Source: Clostridiaceae bacterium
GTDB lineage: Bacteria; Bacillota; Clostridia; Oscillospirales; Acutalibacteraceae
Length of the DNA: 64,000 nucleotides
Reading direction: 5' to 3'
Assembly: GCA_016295355.1 (NCBI GenBank)
Contig: JAEDLK010000003.1
Location: 11,721-75,720, forward strand
Shown: piece by piece, positions 1-7,924 of the stretch
Position numbering within the stretch: position 1 is the first letter of the stretch
Layout: each line of letters begins with the position of its first letter
Made by a program: the position numbers and the translations under genes
The notes under the pieces: model-generated
Databases searched by the model: none
Told to the model about the DNA's origin: nothing
What the model saw: the letters and a program-made list of their open reading frames with translations, nothing else

Positions 1-1046
1 GTGTCGGCGAAACCAAGCCGTCCCGTGGTCCCGGCCGTCGTGAGATCGGCCACGGCGCTTTAGCCGAACGGGCTTTGGTACCGGTACTGCCGAGTGTAGA
101 GGAATTCCCCTATGCCATCCGTGTGGTATCCGAGGTTCTTTCCTCCAACGGCTCCACCTCTCAGGCCTCTATCTGCGGCTCTACGCTGGCTTTGATGGCT
201 GCCGGTGTGCCGATTAAGGCCCCTGTTGCCGGCATTTCCTGCGGTTTAATCACCGGAGATCAAGGCGTATACGGCGACTTCATGACCATGGTGGATATCC
301 AGGGTTTGGAAGACTTCTACGGCGATATGGACTTTAAGGTGGCCGGTACAAAAGACGGTATCACCGCCATTCAGATGGACTTAAAGGTTCACGGTCTGAC
401 ACCCGAAATCATCAAAGAGGCTTTGGCCAAGACCCACAAGGCCAGAAATTATATCTTGGACGAGGTGATGGCTCCTGTCATTGCCAAACCCCGTGAAGAG
501 CTGTCTAAATATGCTCCCAAGATGCTGTCTACCGTGATTGATCCCACCAAGATCGGGGATGTTATCGGTAAGCAGGGCAAGGTCATCCAGTCCATTCAAG
601 AGCAGTGTGATGTTGTCATCAACATTGAGGATGACGGTCATGTGTATATTGCCGGCGTTGATTTGAGTAAGTGTGAGCAGGCTTTGTCCATTGTTGAAAC
701 CATTGCCAACGACCCCGAGATCGGTGCTATTTACAAGGGCAAGGTCACCCGTTTGATGGCCTTCGGTGCTTTTGTGGAAATCGCCCCCGGCAAGGAAGGC
801 TTGGTACACATCAGCAAGCTGGATGTCAAGCGTGTTGAAAAGGTTGAGGATGTTGTTTCGGTCGGCGATGAGGTTTTGGTTAAGGTGACCGAAATTGACG
901 ATCAAGGCCGTCTGAATCTGTCCCGTCGGGATGCGCTGGTCGAAATCGAAGGCGCTGTTGTCGAACCCGATGCCGATGAGGTTCCCCAGCCCCGAAAGCC
1001 CCGTCCGAACAACGGCGGCCGTCGCGGCTTCCGTCATCATGACTAA
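1..1046 (+). CDS. pnp: Polyribonucleotide nucleotidyltransferase (PNPase), 3' part
   Basis: Phosphorolytic 3'-5' exoribonuclease of RNA decay. The reading frame is open from base 3, with no start codon, so the gene is cut by the window edge. The first visible residues (GETKPSRGPGRREIGHGALAER) belong to the second RNase PH-like core. A KH domain with its GxxG loop (IGKQGK) lies at about 525-700 and an S1 domain (KGKVTRLMAFGAFVEI, then GLVHISKL) at about 725-945. The protein ends in a basic, Gly/Arg-rich tail typical of PNPase. A strong intrinsic terminator follows, so it is the last gene of its transcript. Confidence 0.97.
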   Translation, partial: VGETKPSRGPGRREIGHGALAERALVPVLPSVEEFPYAIRVVSEVLSSNGSTSQASICGSTLALMAAGVPIKAPVAGISCGLITGDQGVYGDFMTMVDIQGLEDFYGDMDFKVAGTKDGITAIQMDLKVHGLTPEIIKEALAKTHKARNYILDEVMAPVIAKPREELSKYAPKMLSTVIDPTKIGDVIGKQGKVIQSIQEQCDVVINIEDDGHVYIAGVDLSKCEQALSIVETIANDPEIGAIYKGKVTRLMAFGAFVEIAPGKEGLVHISKLDVKRVEKVEDVVSVGDEVLVKVTEIDDQGRLNLSRRDALVEIEGAVVEPDADEVPQPRKPRPNNGGRRGFRHHD

Positions 1047-1083
1047 TCAAAAGTCCGCATTTCCCCTATGATCATTTAACCAA

Positions 1084-1123
1084 GGGGCTGTAAAAAACTC
1101 GTGTTTTTTACAGCCCCTCTTTT
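1084..1123 (+). terminator. Intrinsic terminator of pnp
   Basis: Perfect 15-bp stem 1084-1098 / 1103-1117 with a 4-nt loop, followed by a T-rich tail (tctttt). It lies 38 bases after the pnp stop codon. Confidence 0.9.
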
Positions 1124-1221
1124 GAGAAAACAGGCAAAGGTTTTAATCCGGCCTTTTCGCCGTGTTCGGTTAAATGCTCGCCTTTAGAAAAACCCTTTAT
1201 CATACATTCGGAGTAGTGTTT

Positions 1222-2814
1222 ATGACAGAACTTGAAAAACAAATCAATCGGCGCCGCACCTTTGCCATTATTTCCCACCCCGACGCCGGTAAAACAACCC
1301 TCACCGAAAAGCTCCTTTTATACGGAGGCGCTATTCAGACCGCCGGTAGCGTCAAGGGAAAAGCAACCGCCCGTCACGCCGTTTCCGACTGGATGGATCT
1401 TGAAAAGCAACGTGGTATTTCCATCACTTCTTCGGTGATGCAGTTTGAATATGAGGGCTATTGCATCAATATTTTGGACACCCCCGGTCACCAGGATTTC
1501 TCCGAAGACACCTACCGAACCCTCATGGCCGCCGACAGCGTTGTCATGGTGATTGATGCCGCCAAGGGTATTGAGCCGCAAACCAGAAAGCTGTTTAAGG
1601 TTGTGGCTATGCGCGACATCCCGATTTTTACCTTTATCAACAAGCTCGACCGAGAGGCCAGAGATCCTTTTGATTTGGTGGATGAGCTGGAGAAGGAGTT
1701 CGGTATCGGCACTTATCCCATGAACTGGCCGATTAGCTGCGGCAGTAGCTTTAAGGGTGTGTTTGATCGGCAAAATCGACAGATTCTCACCTTTGAAAAC
1801 GGTTACAAGGGTCAAAGCAAGGTAGAGGCAGTTGCCTGCGACATTACCGACACCGACAAATTAGATGAGCTCATCGGCCCGTATCTTCGCAAAGATTTGG
1901 TTGATCAGATTGAACTATTGGACGGTGCCAGTTATGATTTTGATCTTGAAAAGGTGCGTCACGGCAAATTAAGTCCGGTCTTTTTTGGGTCGGCACTAAC
2001 CAATTTCGGTGTAGAGCCGTTTTTGGAAAACTTCTTAAAGATGACAACGCCGCCCCTGCCCCGGCAAAGCGTTGACGGCCCGGTTGATCCCTTTGAGGAT
2101 TCTTTCTCGGCTTTTGTCTTTAAGATTCAAGCCAACATGAACAAGGCGCACCGTGACCGCATGACCTTTATGCGTATTTGCTCCGGCCGTTTTGAGAGAG
2201 GCAAGGAGTATTATCACAAGCAGAGCGGAAAAATGATGAAATTGCCCCAACCGCAACAGCTCATGGCCAGCGAGCGGGAAATCGTAGACACCGCCTATGC
2301 CGGTGATATTATCGGCGTTTTCGACCCGGGCGTTTTTTCCATCGGTGACACGGTATGCTGTTCGAATCACAAGGTACAGTTTGAAGGCATTCCCACCTTT
2401 GCACCGGAACATTTTGCCGTTTATGAGCAAAAAGACACCCTTAAGCGAAAGCAGTTTGTCAAGGGTATGACCCAGATTGCCCAAGAGGGTGCCATTCAGA
2501 TTTTCCATGAGCCCGACACCGGCATGGAACGAGTCATTGTCGGCGTGGTCGGTGTGTTGCAGTTTGAAGTGTTGGAATACCGACTGAAAAGCGAATACAA
2601 TGTGGAAGTTATTAAGACTCCCATGCCGTATGAGCATATTCGTTGGATCACCAATCGTGAGATCGACCCGAAGACGCTGAACCTGACCAGTGACACCAAG
2701 GTGGTGCAAGACTTTAGAAACAACTATTTGCTTGTCTTTACCAGTGAATGGAATGTTAACTGGGCCTTGCAGAAAAACGAAGGGTTAACCCTGGCGGAAT
2801 TTTCCAAAGACTAA
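1222..2814 (+). CDS. prfC: Peptide chain release factor 3
   Basis: RF3, a translational GTPase that recycles RF1/RF2 from the ribosome. The P-loop SHPDAGKT is at residues 18-25, followed by switch motif DTPGHQDF and the NKLD guanine-specificity motif. The 530-residue length matches the family (about 529). I chose the ATG at 1222, which has GGAG 8 nt upstream; the in-frame ATG at 1174 would add 16 unrelated residues and lacks a clear Shine-Dalgarno. It stands alone between two terminators. Confidence 0.95.
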   Translation: MTELEKQINRRRTFAIISHPDAGKTTLTEKLLLYGGAIQTAGSVKGKATARHAVSDWMDLEKQRGISITSSVMQFEYEGYCINILDTPGHQDFSEDTYRTLMAADSVVMVIDAAKGIEPQTRKLFKVVAMRDIPIFTFINKLDREARDPFDLVDELEKEFGIGTYPMNWPISCGSSFKGVFDRQNRQILTFENGYKGQSKVEAVACDITDTDKLDELIGPYLRKDLVDQIELLDGASYDFDLEKVRHGKLSPVFFGSALTNFGVEPFLENFLKMTTPPLPRQSVDGPVDPFEDSFSAFVFKIQANMNKAHRDRMTFMRICSGRFERGKEYYHKQSGKMMKLPQPQQLMASEREIVDTAYAGDIIGVFDPGVFSIGDTVCCSNHKVQFEGIPTFAPEHFAVYEQKDTLKRKQFVKGMTQIAQEGAIQIFHEPDTGMERVIVGVVGVLQFEVLEYRLKSEYNVEVIKTPMPYEHIRWITNREIDPKTLNLTSDTKVVQDFRNNYLLVFTSEWNVNWALQKNEGLTLAEFSKD

Positions 2815-2822
2815 TTGTTACG

Positions 2823-2854
2823 GACGACGGTATTAAAACCGTCGTCGTTTTTTT
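2823..2854 (+). terminator. Intrinsic terminator of prfC
   Basis: Stem gacgacggt (2823-2831) / accgtcgtc (2838-2846) with a 6-nt loop, followed by gttttttt. It starts 8 bases after the prfC stop. Confidence 0.9.
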
Positions 2855-2905
2855 GGCATCCTTTCCCGATTTTCTACCCAATGGTCTCCCACCCACATAA
2901 GAGAA

Positions 2906-2934
2906 TTGAAATGCAAAGAAACCCCTGCTATAAT
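2906..2934 (+). promoter_or_regulatory. Sigma-A-type promoter for the CmpB-like gene
   Basis: -35 TTGAAA at 2906-2911, 17-nt spacer, -10 TATAAT at 2929-2934. The TGC just before the -10 also gives an extended -10. Confidence 0.8.
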
Positions 2935-2970
2935 AATAAACGGAACATTTTGAAAAAGGAGATGATGGGC

Positions 2971-3750
2971 GTGAGTTTATTTTTAACGCTTGCTTATCTG
3001 TTTTTTATCGGTTCAACCGGCGGTTGGGTGTTGGAGCTGTTTTTCAGACGGTTTATTTCATCGGCCAACCCCGAACGGAAATGGATTAACCCGGGCTTTT
3101 GCATCGGTCCGTACCTGCCGATATACGGCTTTGGTTTGTGTGTGCTGTATCTGTGTGCCTCCTTCGGCGGCAGATTACAACTCACCGGCTCGGTGGGCAA
3201 GGTGCTGATGATTGTTTGCATGGGACTTTGCATGACGGCCATCGAATATGTCGCCGGTCTGATAAATCTGAAATGGTCCCGTGTTCGTTTGTGGGATTAC
3301 AGCCGCGAATGGGGCAATCTTCAGGGCATTATCTGTCCCAAGTTTTCATTGATTTGGACGGCGGCCGGGGCTCTGTACTACTTTGGTGTTCACACCCATA
3401 TTTTAGAATCTCTTCGTTGGTTGTCCGAAAACCTGGCTTTTTCCTTTGTCATCGGTTTCTTTTTCGGTGTCTTTGTGATTGATGTTTCCTATTCGGCCCA
3501 TCTGGTGTCCAAGATGAAGTCCTTTGCCAAAGAAAACGAAATCATCATCCGCTACGAAGCTCTTAAGGCGCAAATCAAGAGCAACCAAATCCGTGCTAAG
3601 GAAAAGACCCACTTTTTGTTTGCCTTTCAATCGGCCCATTCCCTGGCCGAGCATCTAAAGGAGACCCAAGAGGCTTGGGAAAACCGTGTCAAAGCCGGCG
3701 TTAAGTCAAAGCAAAAAGAAGTCGTTGACTTTTTTCACAAAAAATCATGA
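2971..3750 (+). CDS. CmpB-type multi-pass membrane protein (ABC_trans_CmpB family)
   Basis: Integral membrane protein of 259 residues. The N-terminus has the family hallmark GSTGGWVLELFFRRF, followed by INPGFCIGPYLPIYGFG, and there are about five hydrophobic segments; the last 70 residues are charged and probably helical and cytoplasmic. The family is annotated as putative ABC-transporter type IV permease, but its substrate and function are not established. I chose GTG at 2971, which sits 9 nt after AGGAG; the ATGs at 2962 and 2965 are too close to that site. It has its own promoter. Confidence 0.8.
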   Translation: MSLFLTLAYLFFIGSTGGWVLELFFRRFISSANPERKWINPGFCIGPYLPIYGFGLCVLYLCASFGGRLQLTGSVGKVLMIVCMGLCMTAIEYVAGLINLKWSRVRLWDYSREWGNLQGIICPKFSLIWTAAGALYYFGVHTHILESLRWLSENLAFSFVIGFFFGVFVIDVSYSAHLVSKMKSFAKENEIIIRYEALKAQIKSNQIRAKEKTHFLFAFQSAHSLAEHLKETQEAWENRVKAGVKSKQKEVVDFFHKKS

Positions 3751-4109
3751 CTGCCGTCAAAGCCGATGACTTACTCTGTTGATATAAGCCGCTGTAACCG
3801 GCCAACCGAAAGTTCACTGATCCGTCCAACTCATGCAAACCGGCTCTATAACCGACCGTGCAGCGACGACCTTTTGTCTCACTTTTCAAAAGAGTCCTCG
3901 GTACAACGCTTTATCGCCAAAAGCCTCTATTCACCCATCTGCTAAGCCGGTAATTCGGACTGCCGATAAACGCTGTCGTGTTCCGCTACATCGGTTTGGT
4001 ATGAAACAACTCTGTTTTGAATAATGTATACGGCTTGCGGAAACATAAAACGCCATTCTTCTCGCCTTCTGATAGGTTGACACACCACCTTGGTGGGTGT
4101 GAAGGGTAC
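3751..4109. other. Intergenic region without a recognised gene
   Basis: Lies between the end of the plus-strand CmpB-like gene and the terminator of the minus-strand LemA/TPM pair. Short open frames here look like chance. Two things stand out: the 14-mer tcacttttcaaaag at about 3882-3895, shared with the intergenic region near 11136, and an imperfect hairpin cacaccacc / ggtgggtgtg at 4081-4101. Confidence 0.5.
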
Positions 4110-4150
4110 AAAGAAATCCCGCTTTCAAGGGTCATCCTTGAAAGCGGGAT
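4110..4150 (-). terminator. Intrinsic terminator of the lemA-TPM operon
   Basis: Perfect 15-bp stem 4116-4130 / 4136-4150 with a 5-nt loop. On the minus strand it is followed by tttcttt. It lies 34 bases past the TPM gene stop. Confidence 0.85.
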
Positions 4151-4184
4151 GTTTGTGTATGACTTGATATAACCATTCATTCCG

Positions 4185-4958
4185 TTAAAATCCACGGGAA
4201 GAGCCGCCTCCTGAAAAGCCGCCGCCTCCACCGGAGAATCCGCCACCGCCGCCGAATCCGCCACCGAAACCACCGGGGCCTCCCCGACCGCCACGGCCGC
4301 CGAAAAAAGGACCCGGGAACGGCATGAACAGAAAGATCCGTTTAAGCGGAGTAAACAAAACCAACAGAATAAAGCCGACAATGAAAAAGACAATCAAAGC
4401 ATCGACATACGAAAACGACTCCTCTTCAATCGGCTGATAACCGTCAGCCGGCTCCAAGCCGTACTCAACATAGACTTCATTAACCAACGAATCATACACC
4501 GCCGCCAAGCCGGTGGAAAAGTCGTTTTGTCTAAAAGAATCCATACCGTAGGTATCAAGAATACGGCCGGTTTTACTGTCGGGCAACGCACCCTCAAGCC
4601 CTGTACCGACCTCGATGCGAACCTTGCGTTCACTGACCGACAAAAGCAATAGAATGCCGTTATTCTCACCCTTCTGACCGATGCCCCATTCCCGTGCCAA
4701 TCCGATGGCGTAAGACTCAATGTCCCGCCCTTGCAAATCCGGCACCGTGACGACAACCACCTGCGCCTTACAGGCGTCAAACAACTTTTCGCCGGCAGCC
4801 TGCATGGCGGCCTCTTTGTCGGCGCTGATCACATCGGCAAAATCGTTCACAAAAAACTGATTTGTTGGTTCCGGATAAACGGTTTTGGCTGTGACCGGCA
4901 GGCAAAAAAGCAGCGCAAGCCACAGTGCCGCCGCTATCCCTATCAGGCGTTTCTTCAT
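4185..4958 (-). CDS. TPM-domain (YgcG-like) secreted, membrane-anchored protein
   Basis: A 257-residue envelope protein. Residues 1-24 form a signal peptide (hydrophobic core ending VTAK). A TPM domain follows at about 30-170, with the family motifs FVNDFADVIS, VVVVTVPDLQGRD, GENNGILLLLS and GTGLEGALPDS. A transmembrane helix lies at about 190-210 and the C-terminal tail is almost pure Gly with Phe, Ser and Arg. TPM_phosphatase-domain proteins commonly pair with LemA; their role in Firmicutes is unclear. It starts just after lemA (6-nt gap), so translation is probably coupled. Confidence 0.85.
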   Translation of the reverse strand: MKKRLIGIAAALWLALLFCLPVTAKTVYPEPTNQFFVNDFADVISADKEAAMQAAGEKLFDACKAQVVVVTVPDLQGRDIESYAIGLAREWGIGQKGENNGILLLLSVSERKVRIEVGTGLEGALPDSKTGRILDTYGMDSFRQNDFSTGLAAVYDSLVNEVYVEYGLEPADGYQPIEEESFSYVDALIVFFIVGFILLVLFTPLKRIFLFMPFPGPFFGGRGGRGGPGGFGGGFGGGGGFSGGGGGFSGGGSSRGF

Positions 4959-4964
4959 ATCGGT

Positions 4965-5537
4965 TTACTCAAAGGACACCTGGGGAACCTTTTCGGCACC
5001 GCTCGAAGCACTGAAATAATCCACAGCATCAAAACCGAACAGACCGGCAATGATATTTTTCGGGAAGCGACGAATCATGGCGTTGTATTTCTTTGCTACC
5101 TCGTTATAATCGGTACGAGCCACGGCAATACGGTTTTCGGTACCCGCCAATTCATCCTGCAAAGCCACATAATTGGCGTTGGCTTTCAAATCAGGATATG
5201 CCTCGGTCACGGCATTGACCCACACATCAATGGCGCTGTTAAGACCGTCGTTTGCCTTGGCTAAATCGGCGGCATTACCGGCATTGGTCACAGCCGCACG
5301 AGCGTTGGTCACCGCTGTCAGCGTTTCCTGTTCGTAATCGGTGTAACCCTTAACAGTGGCCACAAAATTCGGAATCAAATCGGCGCGGCGTTCCAGTTGC
5401 GCTTGAATGTCCGACTGTGCCTTTTCCACATTCGTCTGTGCATCCACCATAGAGTTATAGCCGCCCCAGAACAAGGCCACCAATAGCACCACGACGGCCA
5501 AAATTGACACAGTTAAAATTGTTTTCTTATTTTTCAT
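4965..5537 (-). CDS. lemA: LemA family protein
   Basis: A 190-residue protein with one N-terminal membrane anchor (VSILAVVVLLVALFWGGYNS) and a helical LemA domain; the motif QAQLERRADLIPNFVATVKGY and the late IAGLFGFDAVDYF are typical. A strong Shine-Dalgarno (AGGGAGG) precedes the ATG. It is the first gene of a two-gene operon with the TPM-domain protein, an arrangement widespread in bacteria. The molecular function is not established. Confidence 0.93.
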   Translation of the reverse strand: MKNKKTILTVSILAVVVLLVALFWGGYNSMVDAQTNVEKAQSDIQAQLERRADLIPNFVATVKGYTDYEQETLTAVTNARAAVTNAGNAADLAKANDGLNSAIDVWVNAVTEAYPDLKANANYVALQDELAGTENRIAVARTDYNEVAKKYNAMIRRFPKNIIAGLFGFDAVDYFSASSGAEKVPQVSFE

Positions 5538-5561
5538 GTAAAGGACCTCCCTTTATTCTTT

Positions 5562-5590
5562 ATTATACACCCATCCGGTGCAAAAATCAT
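5562..5590 (-). promoter_or_regulatory. Probable promoter of the lemA operon
   Basis: A perfect -10 (TATAAT on the minus strand, 5562-5567) lies 24 bases upstream of the lemA start. The matching -35 region (about 5585-5590) is poor, so only the -10 is convincing. Confidence 0.45.
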
Positions 5591-5609
5591 TGACAAATTG
5601 TTAACACTT

Positions 5610-7271
5610 TTATTTACATGCTTTGACCGTCACGGTTTTGCCCTTAACGGTTTTTTTGTTCAAAGCTTTGACAATACGGGTACGCAGTTGCCTGGGCACC
5701 TCAACGGTGGTGGTGCGTTCGCCGATGTCAATCGTCCCCATGATACTGCCCGGCAGTCCACTCTCCCCGGCAATCGCCCCCAAAACATGCTTAGGCGCCA
5801 CCTTATCCTGCCGCCCGATGCTGATGATGATGGTGGCCATGTCAACATCCTTAAACTTTTCAACAGCCTTCTCGTTGAGCACTCGTCGAGCTGTTCGGCG
5901 TGTCGGTTTCTTGGTTTCGACTGTATCGACGGCTGTTTCTATGGAGCCCATGGGAACATCCACCGTGCCTTTTTTCAGACCATTTTCTTCGATAATCATA
6001 TGGAGAAGCGTCACAGCAACAACATGATCATTTAAGCCACGCTCATGCAAAGCTGTCAGCACCGCCTCGCTGTCTGCCGTGTCATGAACCGTGGCATAAT
6101 CAACAATTTCGCTGATGAAACGACCGTTTGTTTGTTTGATAAGGCTTCTAACGGTCGGCAGCTCACGGCGACTGACGGTCGAATGAGTCTGCCGTGCCAT
6201 ACACCGCAAAGTTTCTATTTGATTCTTTTGATGAATCAGCGTTATGGATTGACCGTTCTTGCCGGCCCTTGCCGTACGCCCAATGCGATGCACATAAAAA
6301 TCAGGATCATCCGGCAAATCATAGTTAAAGACAATATCAATGTCATTGACATCAATGCCACGGGCGGCAACGTCTGTAGCAACCAGTATCGGAAAGCCAC
6401 CGTTTTTATACCGATTCATCACCGACGTTCGCTGTTCCTGCTTGAGATCGCCATGCAATTTTTCGGCCATAAAGCCTCGTTCTGTCAAATCCGCACACAC
6501 CTCATCCACCATCTTTTTGGTATTGCAAAAAACAAGGGAGCGTCGAGGCTCGTATGCCTGTAGCAAAAGCGACAGCGCATCCTTTTTGCAAGAAGACGCC
6601 ACCTCAAAATACATCTGTTCAACTTGAACGGCCGTCTGCTCCCCATCGGCTATTTTGACTGTAATCGGATCGGTGAGATAGGTGCCGGTTATGTCCCTAA
6701 TCGGTTGGGGCATGGTGGCCGAGAATAACACCGTTTGGCGTTTTGTCGGTGCTTTGGATAAAATGCTCTCGATATCCTCACGAAAGCCCCTATTCAACAT
6801 CTCATCCGCTTCATCAAGAATGACCGTCTTAAGGTTTTGGAATCGAAGCACTTTGCGACCTAACAAATCCATAATTCGACCGGGTGTTCCCACCAAAATC
6901 TGACAACCGCTGCGAACCCGTGCGACCTGGTGATTAATCGGCTGGCCGCCGTAGACCGCCGTGATATGAATTCGTTCGGTATATTTGGAAAACTTATGCA
7001 GTTCATCTGCGACCTGCATAGCCAATTCACGGGTAGGCGTTAAAATTAAAACCTGCGGATATTTAGCATCGGGTTCGGGATCGACCCGGTTGAGAGCCGG
7101 CAATCCGTAAGCAGCGGTTTTTCCGCTCCCCGTTTGGCTTAAGCCGATTAGGTCATGCCCTTCTAACAAAATCGGAATGCTTTGTTCTTGAATCGGCGTC
7201 GGCTGACTGTAGCCGAGGTCGGACACCGCCCGCTTAACAGCGCCATTTAGGGAAAAATCATCAAATGTCAT
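5610..7271 (-). CDS. deaD: DEAD-box ATP-dependent RNA helicase with C-terminal DbpA-type RNA-binding domain
   Basis: ATP-dependent RNA remodelling, probably in ribosome assembly or RNA decay. The order is Q-motif (PTPIQEQSIP, about 24-33), Walker A SQTGSGKT (45-52), DEAD (153-156), SAT (184-186), then the second RecA domain ending in HRIGRTARAG (328-337). Residues from about 480 form the small DbpA RNA-binding domain (IISIGRQDKVAPKHVLGAI). At 553 residues it fits the DeaD/CshA class rather than a minimal helicase. It is transcribed alone, away from purB, behind a leader that may exceed 100 nt. Confidence 0.93.
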   Translation of the reverse strand: MTFDDFSLNGAVKRAVSDLGYSQPTPIQEQSIPILLEGHDLIGLSQTGSGKTAAYGLPALNRVDPEPDAKYPQVLILTPTRELAMQVADELHKFSKYTERIHITAVYGGQPINHQVARVRSGCQILVGTPGRIMDLLGRKVLRFQNLKTVILDEADEMLNRGFREDIESILSKAPTKRQTVLFSATMPQPIRDITGTYLTDPITVKIADGEQTAVQVEQMYFEVASSCKKDALSLLLQAYEPRRSLVFCNTKKMVDEVCADLTERGFMAEKLHGDLKQEQRTSVMNRYKNGGFPILVATDVAARGIDVNDIDIVFNYDLPDDPDFYVHRIGRTARAGKNGQSITLIHQKNQIETLRCMARQTHSTVSRRELPTVRSLIKQTNGRFISEIVDYATVHDTADSEAVLTALHERGLNDHVVAVTLLHMIIEENGLKKGTVDVPMGSIETAVDTVETKKPTRRTARRVLNEKAVEKFKDVDMATIIISIGRQDKVAPKHVLGAIAGESGLPGSIMGTIDIGERTTTVEVPRQLRTRIVKALNKKTVKGKTVTVKACK

Positions 7272-7496
7272 ATACTTCTCATTTCTCTCATAATATCAGC
7301 CGTTTCATTTTACTTTTGACGGCCGGTTTCATACTCGCTCCTCGAACATCCCTGCCGAACGGAACACCTTTGAAAATGCAAGGAATTCCAACAGCCTTCA
7401 CCAACTATTATCCATATAATACGGTTTATATCCATTTACAAACAGGTTGATTTTATGGTACCATATTTCATAGATAAATGCAAGGAGAAATGGTGT

Positions 7497-7535
7497 ATGA
7501 AACAACGGATGATCTTTCCTAATCCTCATTTTTAG
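7497..7535 (+). CDS. Possible 12-codon leader peptide
   Basis: ATG AAA CAA ... TTT TAG encodes MKQRMIFPNPHF. AGGAG lies 9-10 nt upstream. An alternative overlapping start (GTG 7493) reads VYETTDDLS. The palindrome TATGGTACCATA lies 32 bases upstream between weak -35 (TTGATT 7447-7452) and -10 (TAGATA 7471-7476) candidates. No downstream gene sits close enough to make classic attenuation obvious. It may be chance. Confidence 0.22.
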   Translation: MKQRMIFPNPHF

Positions 7536-7633
7536 GAAATCATTTGGCTGTCAAAGGTCATTCCGTTTCGAACTGAAGTGACGAAAGGAATGATAATGGA
7601 TGGCTTGTTGCAAGGAGGGCGGCACACCAACCA

Positions 7634-7663
7634 TTGACAAATCTGTGTATAACCGCTTATAAG
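7634..7663 (+). promoter_or_regulatory. Candidate promoter P1 upstream of purB
   Basis: TTGACA at 7634-7639 and TATAAG at 7658-7663 (18-nt spacer; TTATAA at 17 nt is an alternative). It would give a leader of about 250 nt before purB, or a separate small RNA. Confidence 0.55.
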
Positions 7664-7787
7664 GGCATTGTGCCGAGGGGAAGCAAAATAGAGCAAGACA
7701 ATCCCCATAGGCAAACGGGATGGCTAATCTTCGATTTTTCATTCCTGTTTTGTCGGCAGAATGTTGAGCGTCCCCATAAAGCCCCGA

Positions 7788-7816
7788 TTGACAAGCAACT
7801 GCCCAAATGCTATAAT
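7788..7816 (+). promoter_or_regulatory. Consensus promoter P2 of purB
   Basis: A perfect sigma-A promoter: TTGACA at 7788-7793, 17-nt spacer, TATAAT at 7811-7816, with TGC before the -10. The transcript should start near 7823, about 100 nt before purB. Confidence 0.88.
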
Positions 7817-7924
7817 TGACACAAAGAGAGCGTATCGGCAACCGATGAATCACCCACGCATAAGAAAAGCGTAGCACAGAATGGCGACCGGCCGATTCAA
7901 AGAAACACGATAGGAGTCCTTTTG

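Larger units (their letters stand above)
7272..7924. other. Long divergent intergenic region between deaD and purB
   Basis: About 650 bases with no recognisable protein gene. It holds a 12-bp palindrome TATGGTACCATA (7454-7465), a Shine-Dalgarno with a tiny open frame (7484-7535), an inverted repeat tttccta / taggaaa (about 7515-7537), and two successive plus-strand promoters (7634-7663 and 7788-7816). The purB leader between 7817 and 7924 can form short hairpins (atcgg/ccgat at 7834-7846; acgc/gcgt around 7859-7875). Confidence 0.6.

Noticed and set aside
4081..4101. Second terminator hairpin after the lemA operon
   Set aside because: The stem cacaccacc/ggtgggtgtg has a bulge and no T-run on either strand; the perfect hairpin at 4116-4150 is the terminator.
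4185..4330. Tandem DNA repeat in the TPM gene
   Set aside because: It is the coding sequence of a Gly-rich tail (runs of GGN codons), not an independent repeat.
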